From NCBI GenBank assembly GCA_015499995.1, contig JADNRV010000159.1:1-64000 (forward strand): a stretch of DNA of 64,000 bases, in the 5' to 3' direction. This DNA is from Flammula alnicola (lineage: Eukaryota; Basidiomycota; Agaricomycetes; Agaricales; Strophariaceae). How positions within the stretch are numbered: position 1 is the stretch's first letter; every line of letters starts with the position of its first letter. A program made the translations under genes and the position numbers. Positions 44,721-55,318 of this stretch are shown here, in pieces. The notes under the pieces were generated by a model that worked only from the letters and a program-made list of their open reading frames with translations, did no database searches and was not told where the DNA came from.

Positions 44721-45209
44721 GAAGCTGGATTTAAAATATAATGGGACCCATTCGAGGCAGCCTTCCTTACAAGCGATCGTCGGCTAAACTGATTGTTCAT
44801 GTCGCTGAATCTTCTGTAGAACCGATTCGCTCTGTAGGTGCGTTAGAGTAATGTATTTTTTATATCAAGTGTGTAAGGCTCCCTCATAACAAGATGGACA
44901 ATTTTCAGGACAATGTTTTTAAGGCATATACAGTATACCTTAAATAGGGAGGAAAAGAAACCCTACGTCATATAAAGTACGAAAGATGATGATGATGGAC
45001 TAGTTTGCAGATGCCGAAGAGCAGGAAACATCGCACTTCAGTAAATGTGAAAGATCGGTTAGAACTAGGAAATGCTTTCCCCAAGGGGGAGGGATCTGAT
45101 CTACAGTATATGATATAGTGTCATGCGGTCTATAAAAATATCCCAAGAACCTCGATCAGCACGTCCTGTCAATCCATAATGTGTTAACCAAGCGTGTATA
45201 ACGGATAAA
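44721..45209. other. Intergenic
   Basis: No supported gene. It includes the 3' flank of the minus-strand ligase gene and a few in-frame fragments past the FunK1 stop that I cannot align to a kinase C-lobe. Confidence 0.4.
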
Positions 45210-48085
45210 CTATAGTTTAGCCTTAGGCTTCCTGAGCTCCTTTGCTTGGTCACGCAGGACACGGCGGAGTAGCTTCCCACTGGGCGAGGTGGGGATCGCA
45301 GTGACAAACTCTACCCCGCCTGCTAGGTGTTTGTAGTGTACTTTGTTGTCCGCAACGTGCTATGGCAGATAGAGCATGAGGATATCGATATAACCTGTTT
45401 ATCTAGTAAGAAAAGGAGAGATCTCACCTTGATGATAGACGCTCTAATTTCTTCGGCGGCGCTCTTACTTTGAGCCGCCCGGCTTGCAGCACCTGCCGTT
45501 AGGACGACGAACGCAAGAGGGACTTCTCCGCCTGTCAAAGATATCGTCATGACCGAAATGGGAACAGCATCCTGAGAGATAACGCACTATAGTCGTCCGG
45601 AACGCCCACAACGCATGCATTAGAGACGTCGTTGTGGTCAAGCAAGCATCCTTCCAATTCCGCGGGGGCTACTTGGAATCCTTTGACCTTGAAATTTTGC
45701 CATCAGCATGGAAACGATGTCATGGGAAAGCTTGACTACCTTCATAATTTCCTACATACAGTTTATGGCGTTAGTCAGGTGTAGCCGAAAGGACGCGTAT
45801 GGTTGATCGCACCTTCAGACGATCAAGCACCACCATTTCTCCGTCTCTTCCGATTTTCACCTCGTCGCCTGTTTTGACCCAACTGGATCACAGAAGTCGC
45901 AGTGTTAATACGGAATAATCAGGCTAGTGAAGGGTTCATCGTACCCGTCAATAAAGGTTTCCTTCGTCCTGAAAAAAGCAAATGAGAAAACGAGTGAAAC
46001 AAGGCGATCACAAAATGAACACACGCTTGAGCGTTATTGGAGTAGCCCAATGCGACAGAAGGTGTTTTGACGACCAGCTCTCCTGCTTCATCGTAGCCCG
46101 CCAAAGAGCCGTCGGGTTTCACAGCACGCGCTATGATACCAGGGAGGAGTGTCCCGCTACCTGACACCACATAGCTTGCGTCAGTATCTGGGCTCAGTTG
46201 CAAAATCAAGAACACTTACTTCCTGATATGCCCCTCTTCTGGGTGATAGGCCACATCGACGTAGCCGTGCACGTCTCAGTCATCCCTGCGCGCCGTTCAT
46301 AACAGAAGGTGCGTCTGTAAAGATAATAACGTACCGTATGCCTGACCAATATGAGCGGTGGGGAACATCTCGAACAGCTGTTGGTTCAGCTCGTGCGAAA
46401 GAGGCGCTGCGCCACACATAATCATCCGGACGTATTTGCGAAGGTCATAGTTCTTTACGGCAGGGTGCTGAAGCGATTGCATTAAATTGTGTTACTTATT
46501 CTTATTTCGGGAGAGGAGAGCGTGCTTACCTTGCAAATCAAAACCACTTGAGGCGGTACCAGGCTATAGGGTCGGAGTTACTGCGTCAGACCCAAGGTAG
46601 GCTGATGGCCGGAGGTTGAAAGGCTTACAAGAGGTGACTTATGCGATGACGAACGATGCTGTTGAGCATCTCTACGAAGTTGAATTTTGGGACTACGACG
46701 AGGGACATCTGTGGGTCTTTGAGTAGAAGTGACTTACTCGAATCAGATAAACACGCACCCCGCAAAACAAAATGAAGTGTAGCTATTCCGGACAATCAGT
46801 AAACAAACACGCATATGTACATGATAAGAGAAAATAGCACGAGACCCACGTTGATCACCAAGCCGTAAATATCTGGCCAAGATACTTCAACTCGCCGAAA
46901 CTCTGATATAATACAATGCTTACGATAAAAAGGAAGGACTAGGAAACGTCGATCAGTTTATATCAAACTACTCGCAGAAATTAAACTTTACCTCCGATTG
47001 CCACATCACCTGGTCGGTAACGTCGATCCTCCCACTCGCAGTAATCTTCGTTGACCCTATTATGAGCAGCAGCTTGGATAACATTGGCAATCAAAGCGAA
47101 GTGGGGAATCGCGACAGCCTAAAAAGGAGGTGAGAACCAAGGCAATAATACGAACATCAATGATACTGTGTAACCTTTGGACGTCCAGTGGTACCAGATG
47201 AAAAGCTCAGGAAAGCAAGCTTGGTTTTTCCTTCCCCCGGAGCCAGCGACCTCTCGGTATAGTTCGTCTTATTCCTCAGCCCGAATTCGAGCAGACTGCT
47301 TACGGTTTCATGATTCTCGCGCACTTTCTCGGGGATACCCTTGACATCGAATAAGATAATGCGGTCGGGCGACAAACCTGCACCATGTGCAGCTTCTAGC
47401 GCTATGGGCAAAGATTCGGGGTGAACGATGACTACGGAAGCTTTAGTCTCTTGCAATTGGTATAGAAGTTCGCTTTTCGTGAAATCCGGATTTGCACCCC
47501 TGAGCAAAGAAAGAAGTTTAGAGGAGGAACGATATTTCGATGGAGTTTCTTACGATATCACACCACCGAGTCTGTGAACTGCCCAAATCGCGACTGGGTA
47601 ATCTAATAGGGGAACCCACGCTTTTAGAATGCGAGACTGCTATTAAAAGCATGTAAGCACTCACCAACGTGGTTGCGGCTGAACAATACCACTGAAGTCA
47701 ATCGATTTCACGGTTAATGCCCAGTGCTATTGTAGCATAAGTGTAGCTTCATACCAACATCGTCCTCCCCTGTAGACCCCTAAGTATAGAACGAGGTCAA
47801 AGAATGCACACGCGTACCTATGTTGTACTTGGTGCCCAGCCCATTTGCGAGTCCGTGCGTACGGTTGCGCAGCTAGGTGGACGTGTTATCTTTGGCAACA
47901 CTCGAACGAGAAAACATGACCCATACATCGGTTTCGAACAACTTCTTCCCGGTCTCGTCTTCAATCAACCATGGCGTCTCATTCTTTCTCTTTGGCCTCG
48001 TCTCGTGATTGGAGTCGAAGATGAACTGAGGGATAGTAACATCGTCAGGAATATGCGGGGCGGGAAGGTGGGCGTGAAACTCCAT
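45210..48085 (-). CDS. 4-coumarate-CoA ligase-like acyl-CoA synthetase with PTS1
   Basis: Adenylate-forming enzyme expected to activate aromatic or medium-chain acids as acyl-CoA through an acyl-AMP. The minus-strand gene has about a dozen exons. Landmarks are MEFHAHLPAPHIPDDVTIPQ at the start, RTHGLANGLGTKYNIGEDDV, DYPVAIWAVHRLGGVISGAN, the P-loop-like [89 protein letters not shown] and the C-terminal catalytic Lys in SPSGKLLRR. The protein ends KAKL-stop; AKL is an accepted peroxisomal targeting signal. It is a paralogue of the gene at 55319-58181. It shares a 286-bp divergent intergenic region with the membrane-protein gene at 48372. The exact substrate cannot be read from the sequence. 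Confidence 0.85.
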
Positions 48086-48371
48086 GGTGGTGTTGGTTCA
48101 AGTTCCGGTTGTTCTTGAACCGGAGCTAGCGGTGTGCCGCAAGAATGAGGTCGTCCCCACAAAGGCGACATGGCTCTATTTAGATATTATGTATTTGCGA
48201 CGAGAGAGAGGCGTCAGATCACGTTCAGTTCAGGATCAGGTTGATGGTCCAGGTCAAGTGAGCAAGACACGGATGCGCACATTCCACTTTAGGCAACGCC
48301 ACGCTTGACACACGACTTTCATCACAACCCCGCTATCCGCCAAGAAACAACTCAGGAACCCTTCATTCGCG
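48086..48371. promoter_or_regulatory. Divergent promoter region
   Basis: 286 bp between the start of the minus-strand ligase gene (48085) and the plus-strand membrane protein (48372). Shared regulation is possible. I identify no specific site. Confidence 0.4.
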
Positions 48372-49127
48372 ATGAAATTGTCGGCTATAGCAGCTGTCGT
48401 TGCTACTGCTGGAATTGCTCAGGTCGTCGCTGCACCTCTCGGAGTGTCCAGTAGTGCGCAGGAGGCACCCAATCACCCCCTCGACACCATTCGTTTTGGC
48501 CATGCAGTCCACCAACCTCCTGTCCTCAAAACGGGGACAGGCCGCATGCGCCTTCCATGCAAGGGTCGTGTCAGCCCTCTCCGCCAGAAGGGTATCGAAA
48601 TCTCCAACACCTTCAGGAAAGCTCTTGGCTGGCCCCTCATCGACACCAAACCCGATGCCCATGGCCATGTCCAGACTTTAGTGTTCCCTGGCCCTGTCAA
48701 GCCTGTCGATTCAAAACACGAGTTTTGGATTGCAAAGGAAGGTGGATACGAGAATGGACCTCGTCCTGTCCACATTCATCATCACAAGCATCACCGCAAC
48801 CCCCTCGGCGGACATGACGAACCCTTCATAAACCGCCTTCACTACTCTCTAGCCAATCTCGGCCTTTGGGAGGGCAGAGCAGTCGCTTTCGTCATTGGAT
48901 GCGGTCTCGGTGTTTTGCTCCGCATGTTCTGGGTCCTCACGATCGTCCTGTACCGTGTCATCAGAGGCAGGCACAGGGACGAACAAGAGTACTCTCACAT
49001 CACCATGATCTTCGAGGAATACGAACCCACTCCCCCTACCTATACGTATCCCGCCGACGAGAAAGTCGCCATCGAATCGGAAACCAAAGTGGCTGACACT
49101 GCCGCCACCGTCGAGGAGTCTAACTAA
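48372..49127 (+). CDS. Secretory-pathway single-pass membrane protein, unknown family
   Basis: An intronless 251-residue ORF. The N-terminus MKLSAIAAVVATAGIAQVVA is a signal peptide with likely cleavage after AAP. A His-rich luminal segment (HIHHHKHHRN) is followed by one hydrophobic span (GRAVAFVIGCGLGVLLRMFW and VLTIVLYRVI) and a cytosolic acidic tail with EYEPTPPTYTYP. This resembles a widespread basidiomycete family of small type I membrane proteins without assigned function. The lack of introns is unusual among its neighbours. It is divergently transcribed from the ligase gene. Confidence 0.75.
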   Translation: MKLSAIAAVVATAGIAQVVAAPLGVSSSAQEAPNHPLDTIRFGHAVHQPPVLKTGTGRMRLPCKGRVSPLRQKGIEISNTFRKALGWPLIDTKPDAHGHVQTLVFPGPVKPVDSKHEFWIAKEGGYENGPRPVHIHHHKHHRNPLGGHDEPFINRLHYSLANLGLWEGRAVAFVIGCGLGVLLRMFWVLTIVLYRVIRGRHRDEQEYSHITMIFEEYEPTPPTYTYPADEKVAIESETKVADTAATVEESN

Positions 49128-49524
49128 CCACGATCCTGCTATGTAAATGTCCCTCCAGAATCCATCTACGGTGTAGTCTACTCCTTTTCTCTGTTTTATT
49201 TTTCTGCGATCCAGATCCAGTGCTTCCTTTTTTTTGTAGAAAACGAGCAAACCCACACAATCAAGTAGTTCATTGTCTAGTACTACCACAAATTGTCCAC
49301 AATGCAGCATTCCTGTATTTTCCAGTGTCCTGATGATTGGCTATTGGAGTAGCCGGATGCAATGAATTTGCCACCTTTTGAAACATTTCTGAAAGGATAC
49401 TCCTAACGAAATATCCGTAGTCATTCGCAGGTTCAAATAAGTATAGAGACTCCGACCGAGGGAGACTAACTCGGAACTCCTGCCAACAACAGGTTTTATC
49501 CACTGTTCCAGCCAATGATAGCCC
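49128..49524. other. 3' flank, no gene supported
   Basis: About 400 bp downstream of the membrane protein; minus-strand ORFs here are antisense shadows. Confidence 0.4.
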
Positions 49525-49872
49525 ATGATGTTCAAATACAATCCTTCGACATTTCCATCCTTTGCTGCACTGGCCAAGAGCTTTGCGCTGTCTCTTCGTC
49601 CTCGTCCGCTATTCCTTGATGGATCGGCAAAAGTTGTACCATCTCCATCGACACTATCATCGTTTGCATCGCAACAAGATGGCTTGGATGCGAGAAGGCC
49701 AGGTGCTGGTAAAGCCGTCGCGTCTGGTTCTTCCACCCCGAGTCGGCCTGGCAGCGGTACTGCTTCTCCGGTGCCCAAACCTAATGATGATGGAGGTTTC
49801 GACTTCCAGAAATTCCTCGACCAGATGATCTGTAAGTATGTGTTCCGGGGGCTTCTTAGAGACAACATGTAG
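49525..49872 (+). pseudogene. Possible truncated Vps9-type N-terminal fragment
   Basis: An ORF of 115 codons with a Ser/Pro-rich linker (SSTPSRPGSGTASPVPKP) ending DDGGFDFQKFLDQM. That ending resembles the sequence just before the helical bundle in fungal Vps9-domain Rab5 exchange factors. A GTAAGT site follows at once, but no second exon is found in the next 160 bp. It may be a truncated copy. The family call is tentative. Confidence 0.3.
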
Positions 49873-50034
49873 ATAACTTGCAGCTATGTACTTGTCGTAT
49901 GTTAGTCTTCGGTAAACACGTCCAGAAGTGAACTTCGTCAGTACAATAATAGTAGATTCCTCCCCCCGAAGAGATGGTTTATTTTCTTCTTGGTCATCAT
50001 CCAGTGAATCAGCAGTCTTCTAGGATCAAAGAAA

Positions 50035-50976
50035 TCATTGGTTAAATCTATCTAATCTATCTAATCCTCTTCCTCTGTTACCGTCAAGCTGCCTGCTTCC
50101 TCGTTGCTTACGTTTCTCGGCCGTTATCCAGAAGTCCTCCTCGCCAAGAGACCCTTTTCCCCAACGAACTGTGAATACATTGTACTGCACCGCCCGCATT
50201 ATCACGACTCGCGGATCTTTCTGATTCCATGTGACTCCATCCACATACAGACGATTGTACCAGTAGAACAAGACGAACAGCTCTAGAGAGGCACATTCGT
50301 CCGTTATGTGGTCGATGAGCTGCTGGTTTACAGAATGGTTGTGCATCATGGCGATGTGCGTCAGCTTGGGCAGACGGGCAAGCTGTTGCCAGTTGGTCCA
50401 AGAGGACGTGGTGTTGACGACGAGATGGGTGAGGTTGTGGAACGTCGGCTGGTCGAACGGGATGCTAACATCAGGTGATTTACACTGGAAAAAGTACATG
50501 GGGTCGAAGGACATCCAGCGAAGAGGCAGCTTCTCTAGAATGGGGATGAGCCGTATGCATGGGCCTTGGAGTTCCCGCAGGGAAAGGTCGTGAACGTTGG
50601 GGCAGCATTCGAGCACCTGGATGACCTCACGTATGGGTCGGTACTCGAGGAGGACATGCTTGACCCAAGGCCCGAACTTTCGTAAGCGATCCAAGTCCAA
50701 CAAGCCGGTCCTGTCTCCGACAGAGTAGAGTGGGGGAATGACTTTCTCCCTATCCGACACGATACGGTACAATTCTGGTTCGACCCTAGCAGCCGGTTAG
50801 CATCTTGAAGTGGAATACAAATTATCAGAGAGCTGATGAGCTTACCATATATGAACCCGACGAGCCACGAGAAGTAATGCGAGTATACATTGTGGAAATG
50901 ACAAGGCTGCAATCACGAATATTTCTCGCTCGAGTTCGCCTGGCAGGCGGGTTTCTGGCGTGGGCTTGATGCACAT
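50035..50976 (-). CDS. F-box protein, basidiomycete type
   Basis: Two exons give about 293 residues. The first, [20 protein letters not shown] then [20 protein letters not shown], has the signature LPxELxRxIFxxAA...LVARRVxxW. A short intron (GTAAGC...GCTAG) splits the W codon, and exon 2 begins [14 protein letters not shown]. The remainder holds weak leucine-rich repeats ([32 protein letters not shown]) and a basic tail ([11 protein letters not shown]). The substrate is unknown. These genes are numerous and fast-evolving in mushrooms. Confidence 0.8.
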
Positions 50977-51833
50977 TGTTGCACGATTTCAGAACTGAGA
51001 AATGGGTTGTCGGAACCCACAAGCCCACGATGCAAAACAATGAGAAGGTGAGACGCAGCCAACGTTGGACGTCTATCATTGCCGATCCCATGCTCAGTGT
51101 GGTCGAACGGTAAGACGCAGTAAAACATCCGCCATTGCTTATGTAATGCCAACTGGTGGAATTGGTCCGGCATCGCGGCCCCGATGACCTTCCGTCTACG
51201 CCTAGATCGGAAAACCCCCATCATGATATGCGGATGGGTTATTACAAGGTGTGCTATTTGAAAGCGGAAAACATTCCGGATGTCATGACCAGGCGGTCTG
51301 ATACCTCGCCAATGATAACACTTTATCTCGAACGTCATTCAATTCACTGATCATCAAAAAGTAATTGAAAAAGAGCCCCAGCAAGGGGCTCAAGCGCTCA
51401 ACTTGAAGGTTGTCATTTTTACTCTTTCCTTCCACGGCCACTCCATCATAGATCATCGACCCTCCTTGATGGTACTACATTCTTCACTCGTCATCCCATT
51501 CCTCAGGTCTATATTCGTTCGCAATTGCGTATACACTAGGCCGATATCAGCGCGCCTACTCAGCTTAACCTGGCTGCTCTGTGCTGTGGCTATGCTTTTT
51601 TGACATCGGTGGCACATCACCATCCGTCCATCCATCTGTCCAGGACTGTTTCGAGCGGATATGCCAGAGGTGCTTCGTCTTATGATTTATACTTACGTTC
51701 TTGTCCGAATATAACGGAGCTTCTCTGGACTTCGTTTTTAAATGAAAGCGTCGTCGTGCTGTGTTTCTGTATTACTCCCGTTCTTCCTCCAATCCCTCAC
51801 TCTTGACTTCAAAGCGGCGTTGGCACTTTCGAT
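50977..51833. other. Intergenic between divergent F-box and DUF6533 genes
   Basis: No supported gene. A 7-bp stem hairpin (GAGCCCC, loop AGCAA, GGGGCTC) lies at 51373-51391, of unknown relevance. Confidence 0.4.
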
Positions 51834-53621
51834 ATGCCTCCTTTTCAGGTCTTTGAATTGTAAGATTCAATAATATGAATATATACACACCTTCTAATAG
51901 ACCTTTCTAGCGCATTTGCCTGCTGCAGCATCGCAGCTGTCGGTAAGTTCCAACTACCCGCTTTTCTTGGAATTTGAGCAAGCTACCTACGCTACAATTT
52001 AGCCCTTCTTGCCTGGGACCATATCATCACGCTTCATGCGGAAGTCTCCAAGATGTGGTTGAAAAAGTTCTCGGGAACGACAGTGCTATATGCTCTCCTC
52101 CGATATGGCACGCTCGTCGAGAAGATCGCGGTCATGCTGCTCGCATCGTGGTACATGACTCCCAGAGTACGTCCTCCTCCAATATGTTCATATTTATCTA
52201 CCCTCATTCTGAGACCGATCAATGAAGGGGTCAGTCCAACACCGTTCTTGCATAAGGGTATATCCTAAGCGCCTTCGTTCCTTTATTTTAGTTGTAACAT
52301 TGCCGTTCGATTTCAAATATTTCCAATGGTATTGAGGACTCTCGCCTTCAGCAGTGAGTTTCCAATATTCACACTCTGATCATGGCCGCTGATTTTCTCT
52401 TGACATTTATAGTATTCTCCTCTCTGAGAGTCTACGCGCTCATGGAAAATCGGTGGCCTCTGGCCTCATTCGTGTTCCTCCTATGCTTGCCCTCGTTAAT
52501 CACTCCCTCAGTACTGTCTTCCTCCTCCTGTCGTCACAGCATCCATTAACGCAGAGAACAGTATGTCTACGCGCACCAATGGTCTATGGCCGTCGATAGA
52601 TATGGCTGTCAACTGGCGTACCTGGCTTCTCAGCCCGTTCACGACCACAGTGTTCGTCCTTTCCGATGTCGTCTCATCTGATCACGCAATTGACTGTAGT
52701 GCTCTTGCCCTTTAGGAGTATTCTTGAAAAGGACTTACAAACATGTCACTCTAACAGATCTGCTCCGCGACAGTGCGCATCGCGGGCATTATAGCTGATC
52801 TTCTATCAGAGATGATTGTCATTATCGTGACGCTGAGAAAGACCTTCCACCTTCGGGGAAATTTGCCTTTGGATGACGAGCGGAAACTTCCGAGTGTTTC
52901 TGGATTACTTCTCCAAGGTGGTGAGTCGGTATCCTATATCTCTCTGGTGTAGTATGTCTAAATTCTCCCAGGAACCATCTACTTTGTGTGAGACACCTAC
53001 GGCCTTAAGACCATCTTTGTCTCTGACATCTTCTGTGTAGTGCTCTCATGATCCTGTCACTTGCGGATATGCTGGTTCTAGTGGTGAGTTCCGCTGTCAA
53101 CTTACACAAATTGCACATGGCTAATCGTTCGATGAAGTTTGACCATGTGGTGAGGAGGGAATTTCACTTGTAACGTCCTCGTGGACTCATTGTGATCATC
53201 GACTGGCTCCAGCCTCAGTCCGTCGTGGGCTACGACTACTGGGTGGTCCCATATTACACACCGGTGTAAGCCACAACAGTCCATTATACACACCTATGAC
53301 CCACTCAGATCGCTTTCCAGATTCCGCACGATAATCATCTGCAGATTCCTCCTCATGCTCCGCTCAATATTTCTGGGCGAGGAAGATGACGACTCCGAGA
53401 AGTCGCGCTCTGGATCCCTCCAGTTTTCATCAAGGGTGGTAGGCAACTTGGGTGCGCCCATAGAGTTCAACCCCATACGTTTCGCGGACGGCGGCTCTGG
53501 AGACGAGCAGGACGAGGAGGACGAGGATATTGTGTACTCGAGGGATCCATTTACTGCTGGGATGATGGCAGCGGGGTCTTCTACAGGGATTGACACTGCA
53601 CAGGGACGAGAGGGAGTGTAG
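51834..53621 (+). CDS. DUF6533-type multi-pass membrane protein
   Basis: A plus-strand gene with about nine short exons. The start MPPFQVFEFAFACCSIAAVA leads into the DUF6533 block LLAWDHIITLHAEVSKMWLK, then GTTVLYALLRYGTLVEKIAV. Further membrane segments include FSSLRVYALMENRWPLASFV, RIAGIIADLLSEMIVIIVTL, GTIYFV and LMILSLADMLVLV. The last exon is a charged cytosolic tail ending AQGREGV. Seven-helix proteins of this kind are abundant in basidiomycetes and have no known function. The join between YMTPR and CNIAVRFQIF (about 52168-52291) is unresolved: a simple splice gives the wrong phase. Exon boundaries in the middle are approximate. Confidence 0.7.
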
Positions 53622-53903
53622 AGCCAAGCAAGAGTTTACGGAACTATTGACAAATCCCTCAGCTAGCAGTGAGCGAGGATGGGAGGGATCTCTCCATGAT
53701 ATCACACTTTTATTAGCTATACATAGCCTTCCAATATTCCTCGCCGAGTGTACTATTTGTACTTGTAGCCTAATTACTATTCCGTGGCATTGCTACTAGT
53801 AGTAGTGTAAAATCACCGCCTGATATTTATCAGTATTGTACAATGGATTGTATGGTCTTAAAGCAAGTGGGGTGGTATATTTTGAAAGTGAAGCGGAAAC
53901 AAT
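53622..53903. other. Convergent 3' region
   Basis: Short spacer between the ends of the plus-strand DUF6533 gene and the minus-strand DPBB gene. Nothing else seen. Confidence 0.4.
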
Positions 53904-54528
53904 TTAACCCTCCCAAACCCAGGTCATTTCAATTGCACCGAGTGATAACGAAGCCAAGGTCTCGAAAGCCGCGGGGGAGAATTGGAGGTCGGTGACCTGT
54001 CCAGACGACATGCGGTCTACAACTGTCACCGTAACACTCTTGCCTTGGTCTAGCGACGTCGTTAGACAGAACAAAAGTTACCAATGCTCGAAAATCCCGA
54101 AGGAAATGATTAAAGCTTACATGAAGCTGTTAATATCTTTCCGCATACTGGATTATCGTTGGGGTTGATACCGTTATATCCACTGTTATATTTTAGCCGT
54201 GAATGAGTACTGAAAGAAGAGCACGAATATATCACCACTCACGGATAATTATCAAACAAGAGAGGAGACACGGCGACAGCGAGGTCTGAATCTAGGGTAG
54301 TCACACCGCATGCGCCCAGGCCAGCTATGGATGACATTCAGCTTTGCGGTAGTGCCGTATTCGAGTCCAAATCGCTGGGGTACTAGTAGAAGCACGCACT
54401 ATTATAAAAAGTTCCTCGGCCGGTCTGTGTATCTGCAGGAAGCTCTGACGTGGTAGTATAGGTGCCGTGAGGGCACTAGCCGTAATCGCAATGGAGACCA
54501 CGGATATGAGGCGCTTGCGCAGAGACAT
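53904..54528 (-). CDS. Secreted RlpA-like double-psi beta-barrel (expansin/barwin-like) protein
   Basis: It starts MSLRKRLISVVSIAITASAL, a signal peptide. After one frameshift come DTQTGRGTFYNTGLGACGVT, LDSDLAVAVSPLLFDNYP, NPNDNPVCGKILTA, then YQGKSVTVTVVDRM and DLQFSPAAFETLASLSLGAI, ending TWVWEG. This is the compact RlpA-like DPBB fold of fungal expansin-like and papain-inhibitor-like proteins: G-T-F-Y, G-A-C-G, a paired Cys (VCG), V-D-R. Secreted members loosen walls or act as small effectors; enzymatic activity is not expected. The frame between the signal peptide and DTQTG needs one added C at 54437-54438. Three short introns. A TATATAA lies about 41 bp upstream. Confidence 0.75.
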
Positions 54529-54568
54529 AGATGCAAAGAGGCGAAGGATGGGCTTTGAGCAGGTTCCC

Positions 54569-54575
54569 TTATATA
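54569..54575 (-). promoter_or_regulatory. TATA box of the DPBB gene
   Basis: TATATAA on the minus strand, about 41 bp upstream of the ATG at 54528. Confidence 0.4.
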
Positions 54576-55318
54576 CCACTAAACCATGCATATCATGATG
54601 GCAAGCGGCAGTCGGTGAAGACAGCATGAGAAGCCCTTGCGGCCCGCCTCACTACCGCCCATGCCACGGTACATACAGAAATCTGAATTTAGCACATGGA
54701 GATATACTCACTGCACCACCAGCAGGACGAGTGGCATGCATGCTCAATGTGATGGATCTCTATTTTCTACACTTTTATATACCTACATGCCCATTTGGGT
54801 CAGGTATCACTGTGGCATCAAGGGGTTGATCACATTTCGGGGACCACGGCCTGACGCGGACATCAAACCAAGCCCGCCCTGCGGCACTGGCGGCCCTGAC
54901 ATTCGGCAGCCCATATCCTTGAAAGCCTGATATTGTTTCAATTCTGAAGGATTGAATATTGAGACCCCGCCAACGTTGGACGTTGGACGCCTATCATGCC
55001 GATACCTTGATGCTAATATCAGGTCACCTGACGCCCCGGCCATTGCTTATCATCGCGGCACCGATGACCTTCGGTCGTTGTTTCTCTGAGTGTGCGACGG
55101 TGCACTAAGAAGCTGGAAAAGCCCAAGAAAAGTCTTAATCAATGATCACTTGTGAGAAAAGTAAGACGCTCCGTTTTTTCGAAATTATGAAAGCAACCTA
55201 TGAGTGTAAAGATGGACATCGTAATAAATATGTAAATTAACCTGTTGCCGATTGGTCGCCGAAGCTACCTAACTATGAATTCCATGTACATCCTGATTCC
55301 TAATACTTTTTCCCAAGT
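54576..55318. other. Intergenic
   Basis: About 740 bp between the DPBB promoter and the end of the second ligase gene. No supported gene. Confidence 0.4.

Noticed and set aside
51373..51391. GC-rich hairpin resembling a terminator
   Set aside because: Bacterial-type terminators are not expected in a fungal nuclear genome, and the position between divergent genes gives no role.
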